Positions 4,506 to 12,500 of a stretch of 12,971 bases of DNA are shown piece after piece (within the stretch, counting starts at the first letter, position 1; every line of letters begins with the position of its first letter). Source of the stretch: Bifidobacteriaceae bacterium (GTDB lineage: Bacteria; Actinomycetota; Actinomycetes; Actinomycetales; WQXJ01). The stretch is from positions 1-12,971 of the forward strand of contig JAISIU010000146.1 of the NCBI GenBank assembly GCA_031261885.1, read 5' to 3'. Under the pieces are notes generated by a model, which saw only the letters and a list, made by a program, of their open reading frames with translations, was not told the DNA's origin and ran no database searches. The position numbers and the translations under genes were made by a program.

Positions 4506-7124
4506 TCAACCGCCGGCGCGCGCCTGGGCCGAACCGCTGGCCCCGCCCCCGCCGGCCGAGGCCCCGCCCGTCGGCGCCGGCTCGCCCGTGGCCGTGGCGC
4601 CACCGGTGCCGCCGCCCCCGCCGCCCGGCTGGGCCGGGGCGGTCTGGGCCGGAGCCGTCGTGGCGCCGCCGGCCGGGCCCTTCGTGGCCGAGGCGCTGGC
4701 CTTGGCCGACGCCTTCTTCGAGGAGCCGGACGTGGCCGGCCCGAACGAGGCCTTCGGCGAGGACGAATAGCCGTAAACCGACCCCTTGTCGCCCTTCAGG
4801 TAGGTGCGGTCCGGGAAGTCCTCGACCGTCATGCCCTTCATCTCGGCGTTCATGATGTCGACCCAGACGTCGCACGGCATGTCGCCGCCGCTCATCTCAG
4901 TGCGTCCGCCGAACGGCGTCAACTGCACCACCTGTCCGTCCGGGCCGTTCTGGTACATCGCGACCACGGTCGTCATCTGCGGCGTGTAGCCCGCGAACCA
5001 GACGGCCTGGTGTTCCTCGGTGGTGCCGGTCTTGCCGGCCGCGGGCCGCCCGATGTTCTGCGCCTCCGTGCCGGTGCCGTACTGGACCACCTGGCTCAGC
5101 GCGTAGGTGACCTCGGCCATGACGTCCTTGTCGAAGACGCGCACGCCCTTGTTGGCCCCGGAGTAGACGGTCTTGCCGGTCGGGGCCGTGGCGCTCTGGA
5201 CGATGTACGTGTCGTGGCGCACGCCCTGGTCGGCGAGCGTCGCGTAGACGCGGGCCATGTCGAGCGGGTGGGGCGAGGCGGTGCCGAGCACGTTCGACAT
5301 GTCGCTGGTCAGCCCGAGCGTGTTGGACGGCAGCCCGGCCTTGACCGCCGCCGCCCTCGTCAGCTCCGGGCCGATCTTCTCGTTGAGCTGGGCGAACACG
5401 GTGTTGATCGAGTCCTCGGTGGCGCGCAGCAGCGAGGACCAGCCGTAGGAGGTGTTGTACTCGTTCTCCACCTTCCAGGTCTTGCCGTTATCCAGCGGAA
5501 TCGTCATCGGCGAGTAGCCGGGGAAACCGTCCGAGAGGCCGTAGTCGCCGGATTCGAGCGCGGCCGTGAGCGCGAGCGGCTTGAACGTGGAGCCGACCTG
5601 CGCGACGTCCTGCGTGACGGCGTTCTGCTGCCGGGTCATGTAGTCGGCGCCGCCGTACAGCGCCTTGATGGCGCCCGATGCCGGGTCGACGGACACGGCG
5701 GCGACGTGCAGGCCGTCGGGCTGGTCGCTCGGCAGGGCCTTGACGGCCTTGACGGCGGCGGCCTGCCACGTCTTGTTGATCGTCGTGACGATCTTGTAGC
5801 CGCCGGAATCGAGCTTCTGCTCGCTCATGCCGCCCTTCGTGGTCATCTCCTGGCGCACCATCTGCAACAGGTAGCCCTTGGTGCCGGAGTAGACGTTCGA
5901 GACCTTCGGCGTGATCGTCGCGGGGAACGACATGGCCGCGCGCGCGCTCTGCGTGATGTAGCCGCCCTTGACCATGCCGTCGAGCACGTAGTTCCACCGA
6001 GCCGTCGCCTTCGTCAGGCTGGTGGCCGGGTCGTAGTCAGTGGGGGCGGGCAGGATGCCGGCCAGCAGCGCGGCCTGCGAGACGGTCAGGTTCTTCGCGT
6101 CGACGCCGAAGTAGGCCTGGGCGGCGGTCTGGACACCGTAGGCGCTGCGGCCCAAGTAGATCGTGTTGAGGTAGGACTCGAGGATCGCGGATTTGTCCTT
6201 GGCGCGGGTCACCTTGAGCGCGAGGATGGCCTCGCGGACCTTGCCCTTGATGTCCGTCGTCGTCTTGCCGACGAGGTAGCGCTCGACGTATTCCTGCGTG
6301 ATCGTGGAGCCGCCCTGCCGGGGCCGGCCGCGCAGGTTGTTGATGAACGCCCTGGTCAGGGCCACGGGGTCGACGCCCGAGTTGGACCAGAACGTCCGGT
6401 CCTCGGCCGAGACGAACGCCTGGCCCACATAGTCCGGCAGCGTCGAGAGCGCCACGACCTCGCGGTTCTGGGCGGAGAACTCGCCCATCTCGGTCTTGCC
6501 GTCGGAGTAGTAGACGCGCGTGGTTTGGGCCAGCGCGTTGGCGGCGGCCGTGTCGGGCAGGTCGACCGATTGGTAGACCCACCAGAACAGGCCGACCCCG
6601 GCCGCGATGACGATGAGGCAGCAGGCGCCCACGAACTTCCACGACGGCAGGTAGCGGTGGATGCCGCGGTATTGCTTGCGCGGGTAGTTGAAGAAGCCGA
6701 GCTTCTCCCCGTTCAGCCCGACCTTTTTCTTCTTGCCGCGCCGACCGGTTGGGATAGCGGCCTGGGCGGCCTGGGCGGGTTCCTTCGGCGCGGCCTTCCA
6801 CCGGGTGCCGGAGCCGGCGCGCTGACCCGCGGCCGATGCCGTGGCGGGACCGTGGGCGGGTGGTGTCGCCTTCGGTGTGCGCGGAGCGGTGGACGATGCC
6901 GGCCCGGCCGTCCTCCTGGGGGTCGCCTTGGGAGCCGCTTTGGGGGCGTAGCTGGGGGCCTGGGGCGGCGGCGCGATGGAGCGCCGCCGGGGCGGGAGCG
7001 GTTGGGCGGCGCCGCCGGCCGCTCCCTTGGCGGAGACGCGCCGCGGTGGACGCGGCCCGCCGCTGCCGTTGTCATTAGCGGATCCACCGGGGCGCACGGA
7101 CCGTCGTTCAGGCGGTTGAGCCAA
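4506..7124 (-). CDS. Class A penicillin-binding protein (peptidoglycan glycosyltransferase/transpeptidase)
   Basis: A bifunctional cell-wall synthase of 872 residues (PonA type), numbered from the TTG at 7124. A Pro/Ala/Arg/Lys-rich cytoplasmic tail (1-150) precedes one membrane segment (about 164-184, FVGACCLIVIAAGVGLFWWVY split across its core). The GT51 domain follows (about 200-370): EDRTFW with catalytic Glu 241, GGSTITQ at 271-277, REAILALK with Glu 298, and NTIYLGRSAYGVQTAAQAYFG. The transpeptidase domain (about 460-730) has STFK (Ser 512, Lys 515), SIN (572-574) and KTGT (698-701). A Ser/Lys/Ala then Gly-rich extracellular tail (787-872) ends the protein. AGGA lies 6 bases before the TTG; an in-frame GTG at 7157 (883 residues) has a poor ribosome binding site but cannot be excluded. 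It is transcribed divergently from padR and ends 180 bases before rpsF. Confidence 0.93.
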   Translation of the reverse strand: MAQPPERRSVRPGGSANDNGSGGPRPPRRVSAKGAAGGAAQPLPPRRRSIAPPPQAPSYAPKAAPKATPRRTAGPASSTAPRTPKATPPAHGPATASAAGQRAGSGTRWKAAPKEPAQAAQAAIPTGRRGKKKKVGLNGEKLGFFNYPRKQYRGIHRYLPSWKFVGACCLIVIAAGVGLFWWVYQSVDLPDTAAANALAQTTRVYYSDGKTEMGEFSAQNREVVALSTLPDYVGQAFVSAEDRTFWSNSGVDPVALTRAFINNLRGRPRQGGSTITQEYVERYLVGKTTTDIKGKVREAILALKVTRAKDKSAILESYLNTIYLGRSAYGVQTAAQAYFGVDAKNLTVSQAALLAGILPAPTDYDPATSLTKATARWNYVLDGMVKGGYITQSARAAMSFPATITPKVSNVYSGTKGYLLQMVRQEMTTKGGMSEQKLDSGGYKIVTTINKTWQAAAVKAVKALPSDQPDGLHVAAVSVDPASGAIKALYGGADYMTRQQNAVTQDVAQVGSTFKPLALTAALESGDYGLSDGFPGYSPMTIPLDNGKTWKVENEYNTSYGWSSLLRATEDSINTVFAQLNEKIGPELTRAAAVKAGLPSNTLGLTSDMSNVLGTASPHPLDMARVYATLADQGVRHDTYIVQSATAPTGKTVYSGANKGVRVFDKDVMAEVTYALSQVVQYGTGTEAQNIGRPAAGKTGTTEEHQAVWFAGYTPQMTTVVAMYQNGPDGQVVQLTPFGGRTEMSGGDMPCDVWVDIMNAEMKGMTVEDFPDRTYLKGDKGSVYGYSSSPKASFGPATSGSSKKASAKASASATKGPAGGATTAPAQTAPAQPGGGGGGTGGATATGEPAPTGGASAGGGGASGSAQARAGG

Positions 7125-7277
7125 TCTGATTCCTGCCCTTCGCCGCCGGGGCCCCACACCTTAGGGCCGCCAGCCTTTGACCTGGTACCCGCCGGGGCGT
7201 GCGGCGGGCTCTTCTCAAGGCCACGCTACAGCCCCCGCCTCGGAATCCCGCCGCGCTTCACCGAACCTCTACGCTCT

Positions 7278-7309
7278 CCCCACTCCGGCCATTTAGTGGG
7301 CGAGTGGGG
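7278..7309. repeat. Inverted and direct AGTGGG repeats upstream of the PBP gene
   Basis: CCCCACTC (7278-7285) and GAGTGGGG (7302-7309) are perfect 8-bp inverted arms. A third copy, AGTGGG (7295-7300), lies between them, giving tandem AGTGGG-CG-AGTGGG. The element lies about 155 bases upstream of the PBP start and 150 bases upstream of padR, in their shared control region. It could be an operator or a hairpin. No matching regulator is recognisable to me. Confidence 0.4.
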
Positions 7310-7339
7310 CAGCTCACGTTTCGATAGTGTTGCGTGATC

Positions 7340-7383
7340 GGTCAGATTGACCTACCCTTGCGATGTATCCATTCGATACATCG
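7340..7383. promoter_or_regulatory. Candidate PadR operator: two adjoining palindromes
   Basis: CGATGTATC (7361-7369) and GATACATCG (7375-7383) are perfect 9-bp inverted arms around a 5-base spacer. The core has the ATGT...ACAT layout described for PadR-family operators, though with 11 rather than 8 bases between. Immediately upstream GGTCA-GAT-TGACC (7340-7352) is a second perfect palindrome, whose right arm overlaps TTGACC (7347-7352), a possible -35 for padR. The palindrome ends 74 bases before the padR start. The 332 bases between the PBP and padR starts contain no gene; they hold this element and the AGTGGG repeats. Autorepression of padR is inference. Confidence 0.55.
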
Positions 7384-7456
7384 GTTTCACCGATCCGCCC
7401 CTCCCGGCCTCATGGCCGCCGGCGCCCACACCACCAGAAAGGTCGCATCCCTCACC

Positions 7457-8050
7457 GTGCGCAGTCGTTCCGAAGTGCTCGAACTGGCTGTCCTCGGCCT
7501 GCTCCACAGCGCCCCGATGCACGGCTACGAACTGCGCAAACGCCTCAACGAGATGCTCGGCCCACTGCGCGCCTTCTCCTACGGCTCGCTCTACCCGTGC
7601 CTGCGCGACCTCGCCGGCCGTGGACTCATCGCCTCCTCCCGCACCGACCCGGAGATCGCCACCGCCCTGGCCGCCAAGCGCGGCAAAATCGTCTACCGCC
7701 TGACCGGGGAAGGCGAGGCGGCCTTCGAATCGATGCTCGGCGAGGCCGGCCCGGCCTCCTGGGAGGACGAGAACTTCGACGTCCGTTTCGCGTTCTTCGC
7801 GCAGACCGACCCGGAGACCCGCCTCCGTGTGCTGGAAGGCCGCCGCATCCGCATGGCGGAACGTTACGACGCCCTCCGCACCTCAATGACCCGCACCCCC
7901 TCCGCCGACCCATACCTGACGGAACTCCACCGCCACGGCCTGGACCAGGTGGAACGCGAGGTGCGCTGGCTCGATGACCTCATCGACGCCGAACGCGGCG
8001 CCCGCCGCGCCTCGCGGCGCGCCCGCCGCGCCACGGGACCACCCGGATAA
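7457..8050 (+). CDS. PadR-family transcriptional regulator
   Basis: A 197-residue protein with an N-terminal winged helix-turn-helix (about 5-85): EVLELAVLGLLHSAPMHGYELRKRL, then FSYGSLYPCLRDLAGRGLI and the wing with KIVYRLTGEGEAAF. The C-terminal part (about 95-180) is helical, with WEDENFDVRFAFFAQTD and LHRHGLDQVEREVRWLDDLI, matching the PadR C-terminal dimerisation region. An Arg/Ala-rich tail ends it. The GTG at 7457 is chosen because relatives begin within a few residues of SEVLELAVLG. The ribosome binding site is weak (AAAGG 14 bases upstream), so the upstream ATG at 7412 or GTG at 7334 remain possible. It stands 167 bases before ino1, a pairing also present in mycobacteria (Rv0047c-Rv0046c), which suggests it may regulate inositol synthesis. 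The ligand is unknown. Confidence 0.88.
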   Translation: MRSRSEVLELAVLGLLHSAPMHGYELRKRLNEMLGPLRAFSYGSLYPCLRDLAGRGLIASSRTDPEIATALAAKRGKIVYRLTGEGEAAFESMLGEAGPASWEDENFDVRFAFFAQTDPETRLRVLEGRRIRMAERYDALRTSMTRTPSADPYLTELHRHGLDQVEREVRWLDDLIDAERGARRASRRARRATGPPG

Positions 8051-8074
8051 GCGACCCGCCCCCAAAGGCGCGCT

Positions 8075-8105
8075 TCCGGCATCGGGCAACTGTCCGGCAT
8101 CGGAC
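8075..8105. repeat. Direct repeat TCCGGCATCGG between padR and ino1
   Basis: The 11-mer TCCGGCATCGG occurs at 8075-8085 and again at 8093-8103. The second copy sits in the palindrome GTCCG-GCAT-CGGAC (8092-8105). Start-to-start distance is 18 bases. The pair lies 113-143 bases upstream of the ino1 start and could be a regulator site for ino1 or part of the padR 3' end. Confidence 0.35.
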
Positions 8106-8112
8106 GCCACCC

Positions 8113-8136
8113 GGCGGGGCCAAACACCGGCCCGCC
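8113..8136 (+). terminator. Possible padR terminator hairpin
   Basis: GGCGGG-G-CC (8113-8121) can pair with GG-CCCGCC (8129-8136) around AAACACC, an eight-pair stem with one bulged G, 62 bases after the padR stop. No T tract follows. A further inverted repeat, GGATCCC (8141-8147) with GGGATCC (8162-8168), lies behind it. It could equally be part of the ino1 5' region. Confidence 0.3.
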
Positions 8137-8217
8137 CGGCGGATCCCGTCCCTCCCGCATGGGGATCCCCGGCGATACCCCTCCTACAACCCGCAACTAT
8201 CAACTCAAGGAGAAACA

Positions 8218-9297
8218 ATGACTGCCATCCGAGTCGCCATCGCCGGCGTCGGGAACTGCGCCAACTCGTTGGTGCAGGGCGTCCAGTACTACCGCGACGC
8301 GGACCCGGCCAGCACCGTGCCGGGGCTCATGCACGTCCAGTTCGGCCCGTACCACATCCACGACATCGAGTTCGTGGCGGCCTTCGACGTCGACAAGAAG
8401 AAGGTCGGGCTCGACATCGCCGACGCGATCTGGGCCTCCGAGAACAACACGATCAAGTTCTGCGACGTGCCGAACCTCGGCGTTCAGGTCCAGCGCGGCC
8501 CCACGTACGACGGCCTCGGCCAGTACTACCAGGAGACCATCGAAGAGTCCCCGGCCGAGCCCGTGGACGTGGTCCAGGTCCTCAAGGACAAGAAGGTCGA
8601 CGTCCTCGTCTCCTACATGCCCGTTGGCTCCGAGCAGGCGGACAAGTTCTACGCCCAGTGCGCCCTCGACGCCCACGTCGCGTTCGTCAACGCGCTGCCC
8701 GTGTTCATCGCCTCGGATCCCACGTGGGCCAAGAAGTTCGAGGACGCCGGCGTGCCGATCGTCGGTGACGACGTCAAGAGCCAGGTCGGCGCGACGATCA
8801 CGCACCGCACGCTGGTCCGGCTGTTCGAGGACCGCGGCGTGATCCTGGACCGCACCTACCAGCTGAACGTCGGCGGCAACATGGACTTCAAGAACATGCT
8901 GGAGCGTTCCAGGCTCGAGTCGAAGAAGATCTCCAAGACCCGCGCCGTGACCTCGAACATGGACCACGCGCTGCCGGCCCGCGACATCCACATCGGGCCG
9001 TCGGATTACGTGCCGTGGCTCGACGACCGCAAGTGGGCGTTCGTCCGCCTCGAAGGCCGCGCCTTCGGCGAGGTGCCGCTGAACCTCGAGTACAAGCTCG
9101 AGGTCTGGGACTCCCCGAACTCGGCCGGCATCATCATCGACGCCCTGCGCGCCGCGAAGATCGCGGCCGACCGCGGCATCGGCGGGCCGATCATCTCCCC
9201 GTCCACCTACTTCTTCAAGTCCCCGCCGGTCCAGCACGAGGACCGCGAGGGCCGCGAGCTCGTCGAGAAGTTCATCAAGGGCGAGGTCGAGCGGTGA
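8218..9297 (+). CDS. ino1: Inositol-3-phosphate synthase (myo-inositol-1-phosphate synthase)
   Basis: A 359-residue NAD-dependent enzyme that converts glucose 6-phosphate to inositol 3-phosphate (1L-myo-inositol 1-phosphate), the first step to phosphatidylinositol and mycothiol in actinomycetes. The length fits the compact actinobacterial/archaeal form. Seen: a Rossmann start VAIAGVGNCANSLVQG (6-21), DVDKKKVG (57-64), VSYMPVGSE (131-139), GDDVKSQVGAT (183-193), the core LNVGGNMDFKNMLERSRLESKK (216-237), and WLDDRKWAFVRLEGRAFGEVPLNLEYKLEVWDSPNSAG (267-304) ending in the catalytic and dimer region. The ATG has AAGGAG 6 bases upstream. The gene follows padR on the same strand. The sequence AGCGGTGACCC around its stop codon is followed at once by a near copy (AGCGGTGACGC). 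Confidence 0.96.
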   Translation: MTAIRVAIAGVGNCANSLVQGVQYYRDADPASTVPGLMHVQFGPYHIHDIEFVAAFDVDKKKVGLDIADAIWASENNTIKFCDVPNLGVQVQRGPTYDGLGQYYQETIEESPAEPVDVVQVLKDKKVDVLVSYMPVGSEQADKFYAQCALDAHVAFVNALPVFIASDPTWAKKFEDAGVPIVGDDVKSQVGATITHRTLVRLFEDRGVILDRTYQLNVGGNMDFKNMLERSRLESKKISKTRAVTSNMDHALPARDIHIGPSDYVPWLDDRKWAFVRLEGRAFGEVPLNLEYKLEVWDSPNSAGIIIDALRAAKIAADRGIGGPIISPSTYFFKSPPVQHEDREGRELVEKFIKGEVER

Positions 9298-9333
9298 CCC
9301 AGCGGTGACGCTGCCGGTTGCATAAAACCGACG

Positions 9334-9371
9334 ATGGCGGCGCTCCCCTTTTAGGTGGGGGGCGCCGCCAT
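9334..9371 (+). terminator. First ino1 terminator hairpin
   Basis: A 15-pair stem (9334-9348 with 9357-9371; one G-U pair) closes an eight-base loop TTTTAGGT and is followed by TCGTTTCGG. It stands 36 bases after the ino1 stop. On the opposite strand it is followed by CGTCGGTTTTATGC, so it can also stop the gene coming from the right. Confidence 0.75.
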
Positions 9372-9394
9372 TCGTTTCGGGCCCGGTTTCATGG

Positions 9395-9437
9395 ACGATG
9401 GCGGCGCTCCCCGGTTCGTGGGGAACGCCGCCATCGT
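9395..9437 (+). terminator. Second, duplicated terminator hairpin
   Basis: Twelve perfect pairs (9395-9406 with 9426-9437), one mismatch, then five more pairs (9408-9412 with 9420-9424) close the loop GGTTCGT. TCTTATT follows, giving a better T-rich tail on the plus strand than the first hairpin has. It is the likely backup or main ino1 terminator and can serve both strands. Confidence 0.75.
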
Positions 9438-9504
9438 TCTTATTGGGTTGGCGGGATTTCATGGGTGGGGCGATCGGACCGGCTCGACGGAGCCGGAACG
9501 GCGG

Positions 9505-12500
9505 TTACTTCTTCCAGCCCGCGTACAACGTGATCGACTTCTTCACCTTCTTGTGGAAGTTGTACTTATGGGTCCGGGCCTTGTTCGTGTACCAGCCCTT
9601 GAAGCTGTACCCCTTGGCGTGAGGGGCCTTGGGCTTGTGCAACTTGGCGCCAGCCTTGACGGCCTTGGCCTTCGGCATGGCCTTGGCCTTGACCCCGGCC
9701 TGAGCCGACTTGAACTTGACCTGCACCTTCATTCGCACGGTCGGGATCGCCGAGGGCACCGACGCCGCGATCCCCGCCAACACACGCCTGAGCTGCAACT
9801 GATACTTCTTCCCGGGCTTGAGGTGCCGGAACGTCGGCGAATACTGCCACGCCGACCACGTCGACGTGCCCTTGACCCGGATCCGGTACTGGATCTGAGA
9901 GGCGCTACGCGGCGGGTGCACCTTCAGAGCCGTCGCCGAGATCTTCACCAGCACCGGCGACGTGGTCGGCGCACTCAACGTCTCCGGCAGGGCCCCCGGC
10001 ACCTGTGTCTCCGGGGCGGGTTTGCCCTGCTCCGGCGCGGCACCCGCCACGAGGTTGACCTGTCCCAGCTCGACGGTCGTGGTGCGGCCGACGTGGTCAG
10101 TCGCCCGCGCGCTGACCAGGCCGGAGAACGGGTCGGTCAGGACGGTCTGGCAACGGCCGGCCGCGTCCGGGGTCACGGGCACGGCCTTATCACCGAGCAG
10201 GATGTCGCAGCTCGCCAAACCGGAGGCGGTGTCGCCGGCGGTCCACGACACGGCCACGCGACGGTCGGTTTGGGCCAGCAGCACCGGGTTGAACCCGGCC
10301 AGGCTCGGGTCGGCGGCCTGTCCGGCCGTGATCGGGTCGGCGGTCGTGGTCATCGTGGCGGCCGTCACCGTCGGCGCTGTCTGGTCGACCCAGAGCGTCA
10401 GCGGTTCGACGGGGTACTCGTTGCCGGCCGAATCGGTCGCGGTGGCGGTCACGGTGTGCTCGCCTTCGCCCTGCACCAGGGCCACGGTTTGGGAGACGCC
10501 CGTGAAGCCGTCCGCCCGCACGGGCGCGCCGTCATCGACCGAGACCTGGACCGTGACGCCGGCCCACTGGTCCGATTCGCCGCCGGCCGCGAGCGCGACG
10601 GCCGCGCCACGGTCGCCGGCCTTCACCCAGCCGTCCACCATCGGGGAGGTGACGGACAGCATGAGACCGGCGGACGCGGCATCGTACGTGTTTTGGACCG
10701 TGATTTGGTACCGCTGGGAGGCGCCCGATGCCGTCACGACCGTCACGTCGATAACCGTCGCCTCCGTGTCACCGGGATTGGTGCCGAGCGCCAGCGGGAC
10801 GGCCGCCGCCACCGCGCCCGTGCCGGTCGCGACGGTCCGGGAACCAGCGCTCACGGTGATGGTCGCGTCGGCGGAAGCGGCGCGGGCGGTCAGCGTCGTG
10901 GCGGTCAGGTTCGTCGCCGTGCCGGTGTAGTCGGTCTGGCCGGCCGCCAGCTCGATGCCGTTCACACCGGTCAGGTCGAGGCCCGCCAGCTCCGGTTCCG
11001 TCGCGGCCTGGCCCGGCGTGTCGCGGAAGAACCGCGCGATGGCGCGCGCGCCGGTCTGGTCGAAGTGGACCTGGAGCTGGGCGTCGGACTCGCCCGCCAG
11101 CGACAGCCTGGGCGCCTGGCCCTCGATCGCCACCTTCGTCGCGATCGGGTTGCCCTGGGCGTCCAGCAGCGTGACCTGGACGTTGCCGTCGTGGACGGCC
11201 TGGAGGGACAGGTTGGAGACCGTGAGCGCGACCTCCGACCCGCGCCCGGCCGTGTTGTCCAGCCCGGTGGTCACGCGTTGCGTCTCGCCGCCGGCCATCT
11301 CGATCAGGCTCGGGAAGTTGAGGTCGGCGTAGTTGTTCGAGCGGTTGGCCTCGGTCAGCTGGTCGCCGTCGGAGTCGGTCACCTCGACGGTGGCCTCGAT
11401 GTCGACGCCGCCGTTCGGCAGCTCGGTCTTCCCGAGCGTGCCCTGGACGTAGGCGGCGGTGTCGAACGACCCCGTCACGGTGTAGACGCCCTCGTCGATC
11501 TTCGCGAGGTCGGCGTCGTCCGTGATGGTGACGGGCGGGATCGGGTCGGTCGCCGCGCCCGAGGCGTCGGTCGCCGCGCCGGCCGAGTCGGCGAACGTCA
11601 GCTCGACGTGCCGGCCCGAGCCGGCCAGTGGCACGTCGCTGCCGTTGGCCAACGTGACCCGGTAGGTGCGCTGTCCGTCCGTGGTCCGGTCCGTGGTCGC
11701 CGAGGCGATCGCGACCTCCGGCACGTCCAGGTGGATCGTGTCGGAGGTGCTGATCGTGGTGCCGCCGGGGGCGGCGCCGTAGGAGGCCGTCACCTGGTAT
11801 TCGGGATCTTCGATGCCCGCTGCCGGGATGTCGTAGAAGGCCGTCAACGTCATCGAAGCGCCGGGGGCCAGATCGGCGTCCGCCTTGGAGGCGCCCTGTT
11901 CGCTGAACCCGGTGGTGGTCGAGTCCTTGAACGCCACCGCCACGGAGTCGATCGTCGTCGGGCCCGTGTTCGTCACCGTGAAGGCGATCGGCATCGTCGC
12001 GCCCTTGTGGACGTAGGAGTAGTCCGGCACGACGCTCGTCACGCTGATCCCGTTCTGGAACTGGCCCGCTGCCAGGCCCAGCAGCGAGACGCGGACCGGG
12101 AGGTCGACGGACGTGCCGTCGGCCGCGGTGACGGTCTCCGTGCCGCCCGTGCCGCCATCGGACTCCTGCCAATCCCGTGTCGCGACGACGACCGCCTGGA
12201 CGGCCGTGCCGTCCGTGACGGCGTCGAACGTGTCGGGCACCGCGCCAGCGGGCATGGTCGCGATCGTCGTCGGCGGGGCCAGGCTCAGCTGGCCGTCGGC
12301 GCCTCTCGTGAGACGCACGGCCTTGAGCGACCCGGTCGTGGACGCGGCGGTGGAGCCGGAAGCGCTGTCGTCCGTGGTGCCGGCGTCGCTCCAGACAATG
12401 GCGGTCTGGTCGAGTGGCGGGTTAGAGCCAATGGAGTGCGCGAAGCGGAAGTTCGCGTTCGGCATGACGTCGTCCTGGACACCGGCCGCCGCCAGCGAAT

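Larger units (their letters stand above)
9331..9464. repeat. Tandem duplication of a terminator-bearing unit
   Basis: Two abutting units, 9331-9394 and 9395-9464, both begin with the identical 18-mer ACGATGGCGGCGCTCCCC, continue with a GTGGGG...CGCCGCCAT right arm, and end in TTTCATGG. The unit lengths are 64 and 70 bases. Loops and the segments after the hairpins have diverged while the stems are kept. It lies between the convergent ino1 and surface-protein genes. Confidence 0.75.

Noticed and set aside
4407..7337. A 976-codon open frame on the plus strand opposite the PBP gene
   Set aside because: Its translation is Arg/Gly/Val/Leu-rich with no domain, and it mirrors codon-position GC bias of the PBP gene on the other strand, which has all class A PBP motifs.
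8200..9462. A 420-codon minus-strand open frame opposite ino1
   Set aside because: Composition is typical of an antisense shadow (Asp/Val/Glu/Leu/Arg from high-GC third positions); the plus strand encodes a clear inositol-3-phosphate synthase with a good ribosome binding site.
10769..12172. A 467-codon minus-strand frame inside the giant surface-protein gene
   Set aside because: It is another reading frame of the same region, extremely Arg/Gly/Asp-rich, while the chosen frame gives coherent beta-sandwich domains throughout and stays open for the whole stretch.
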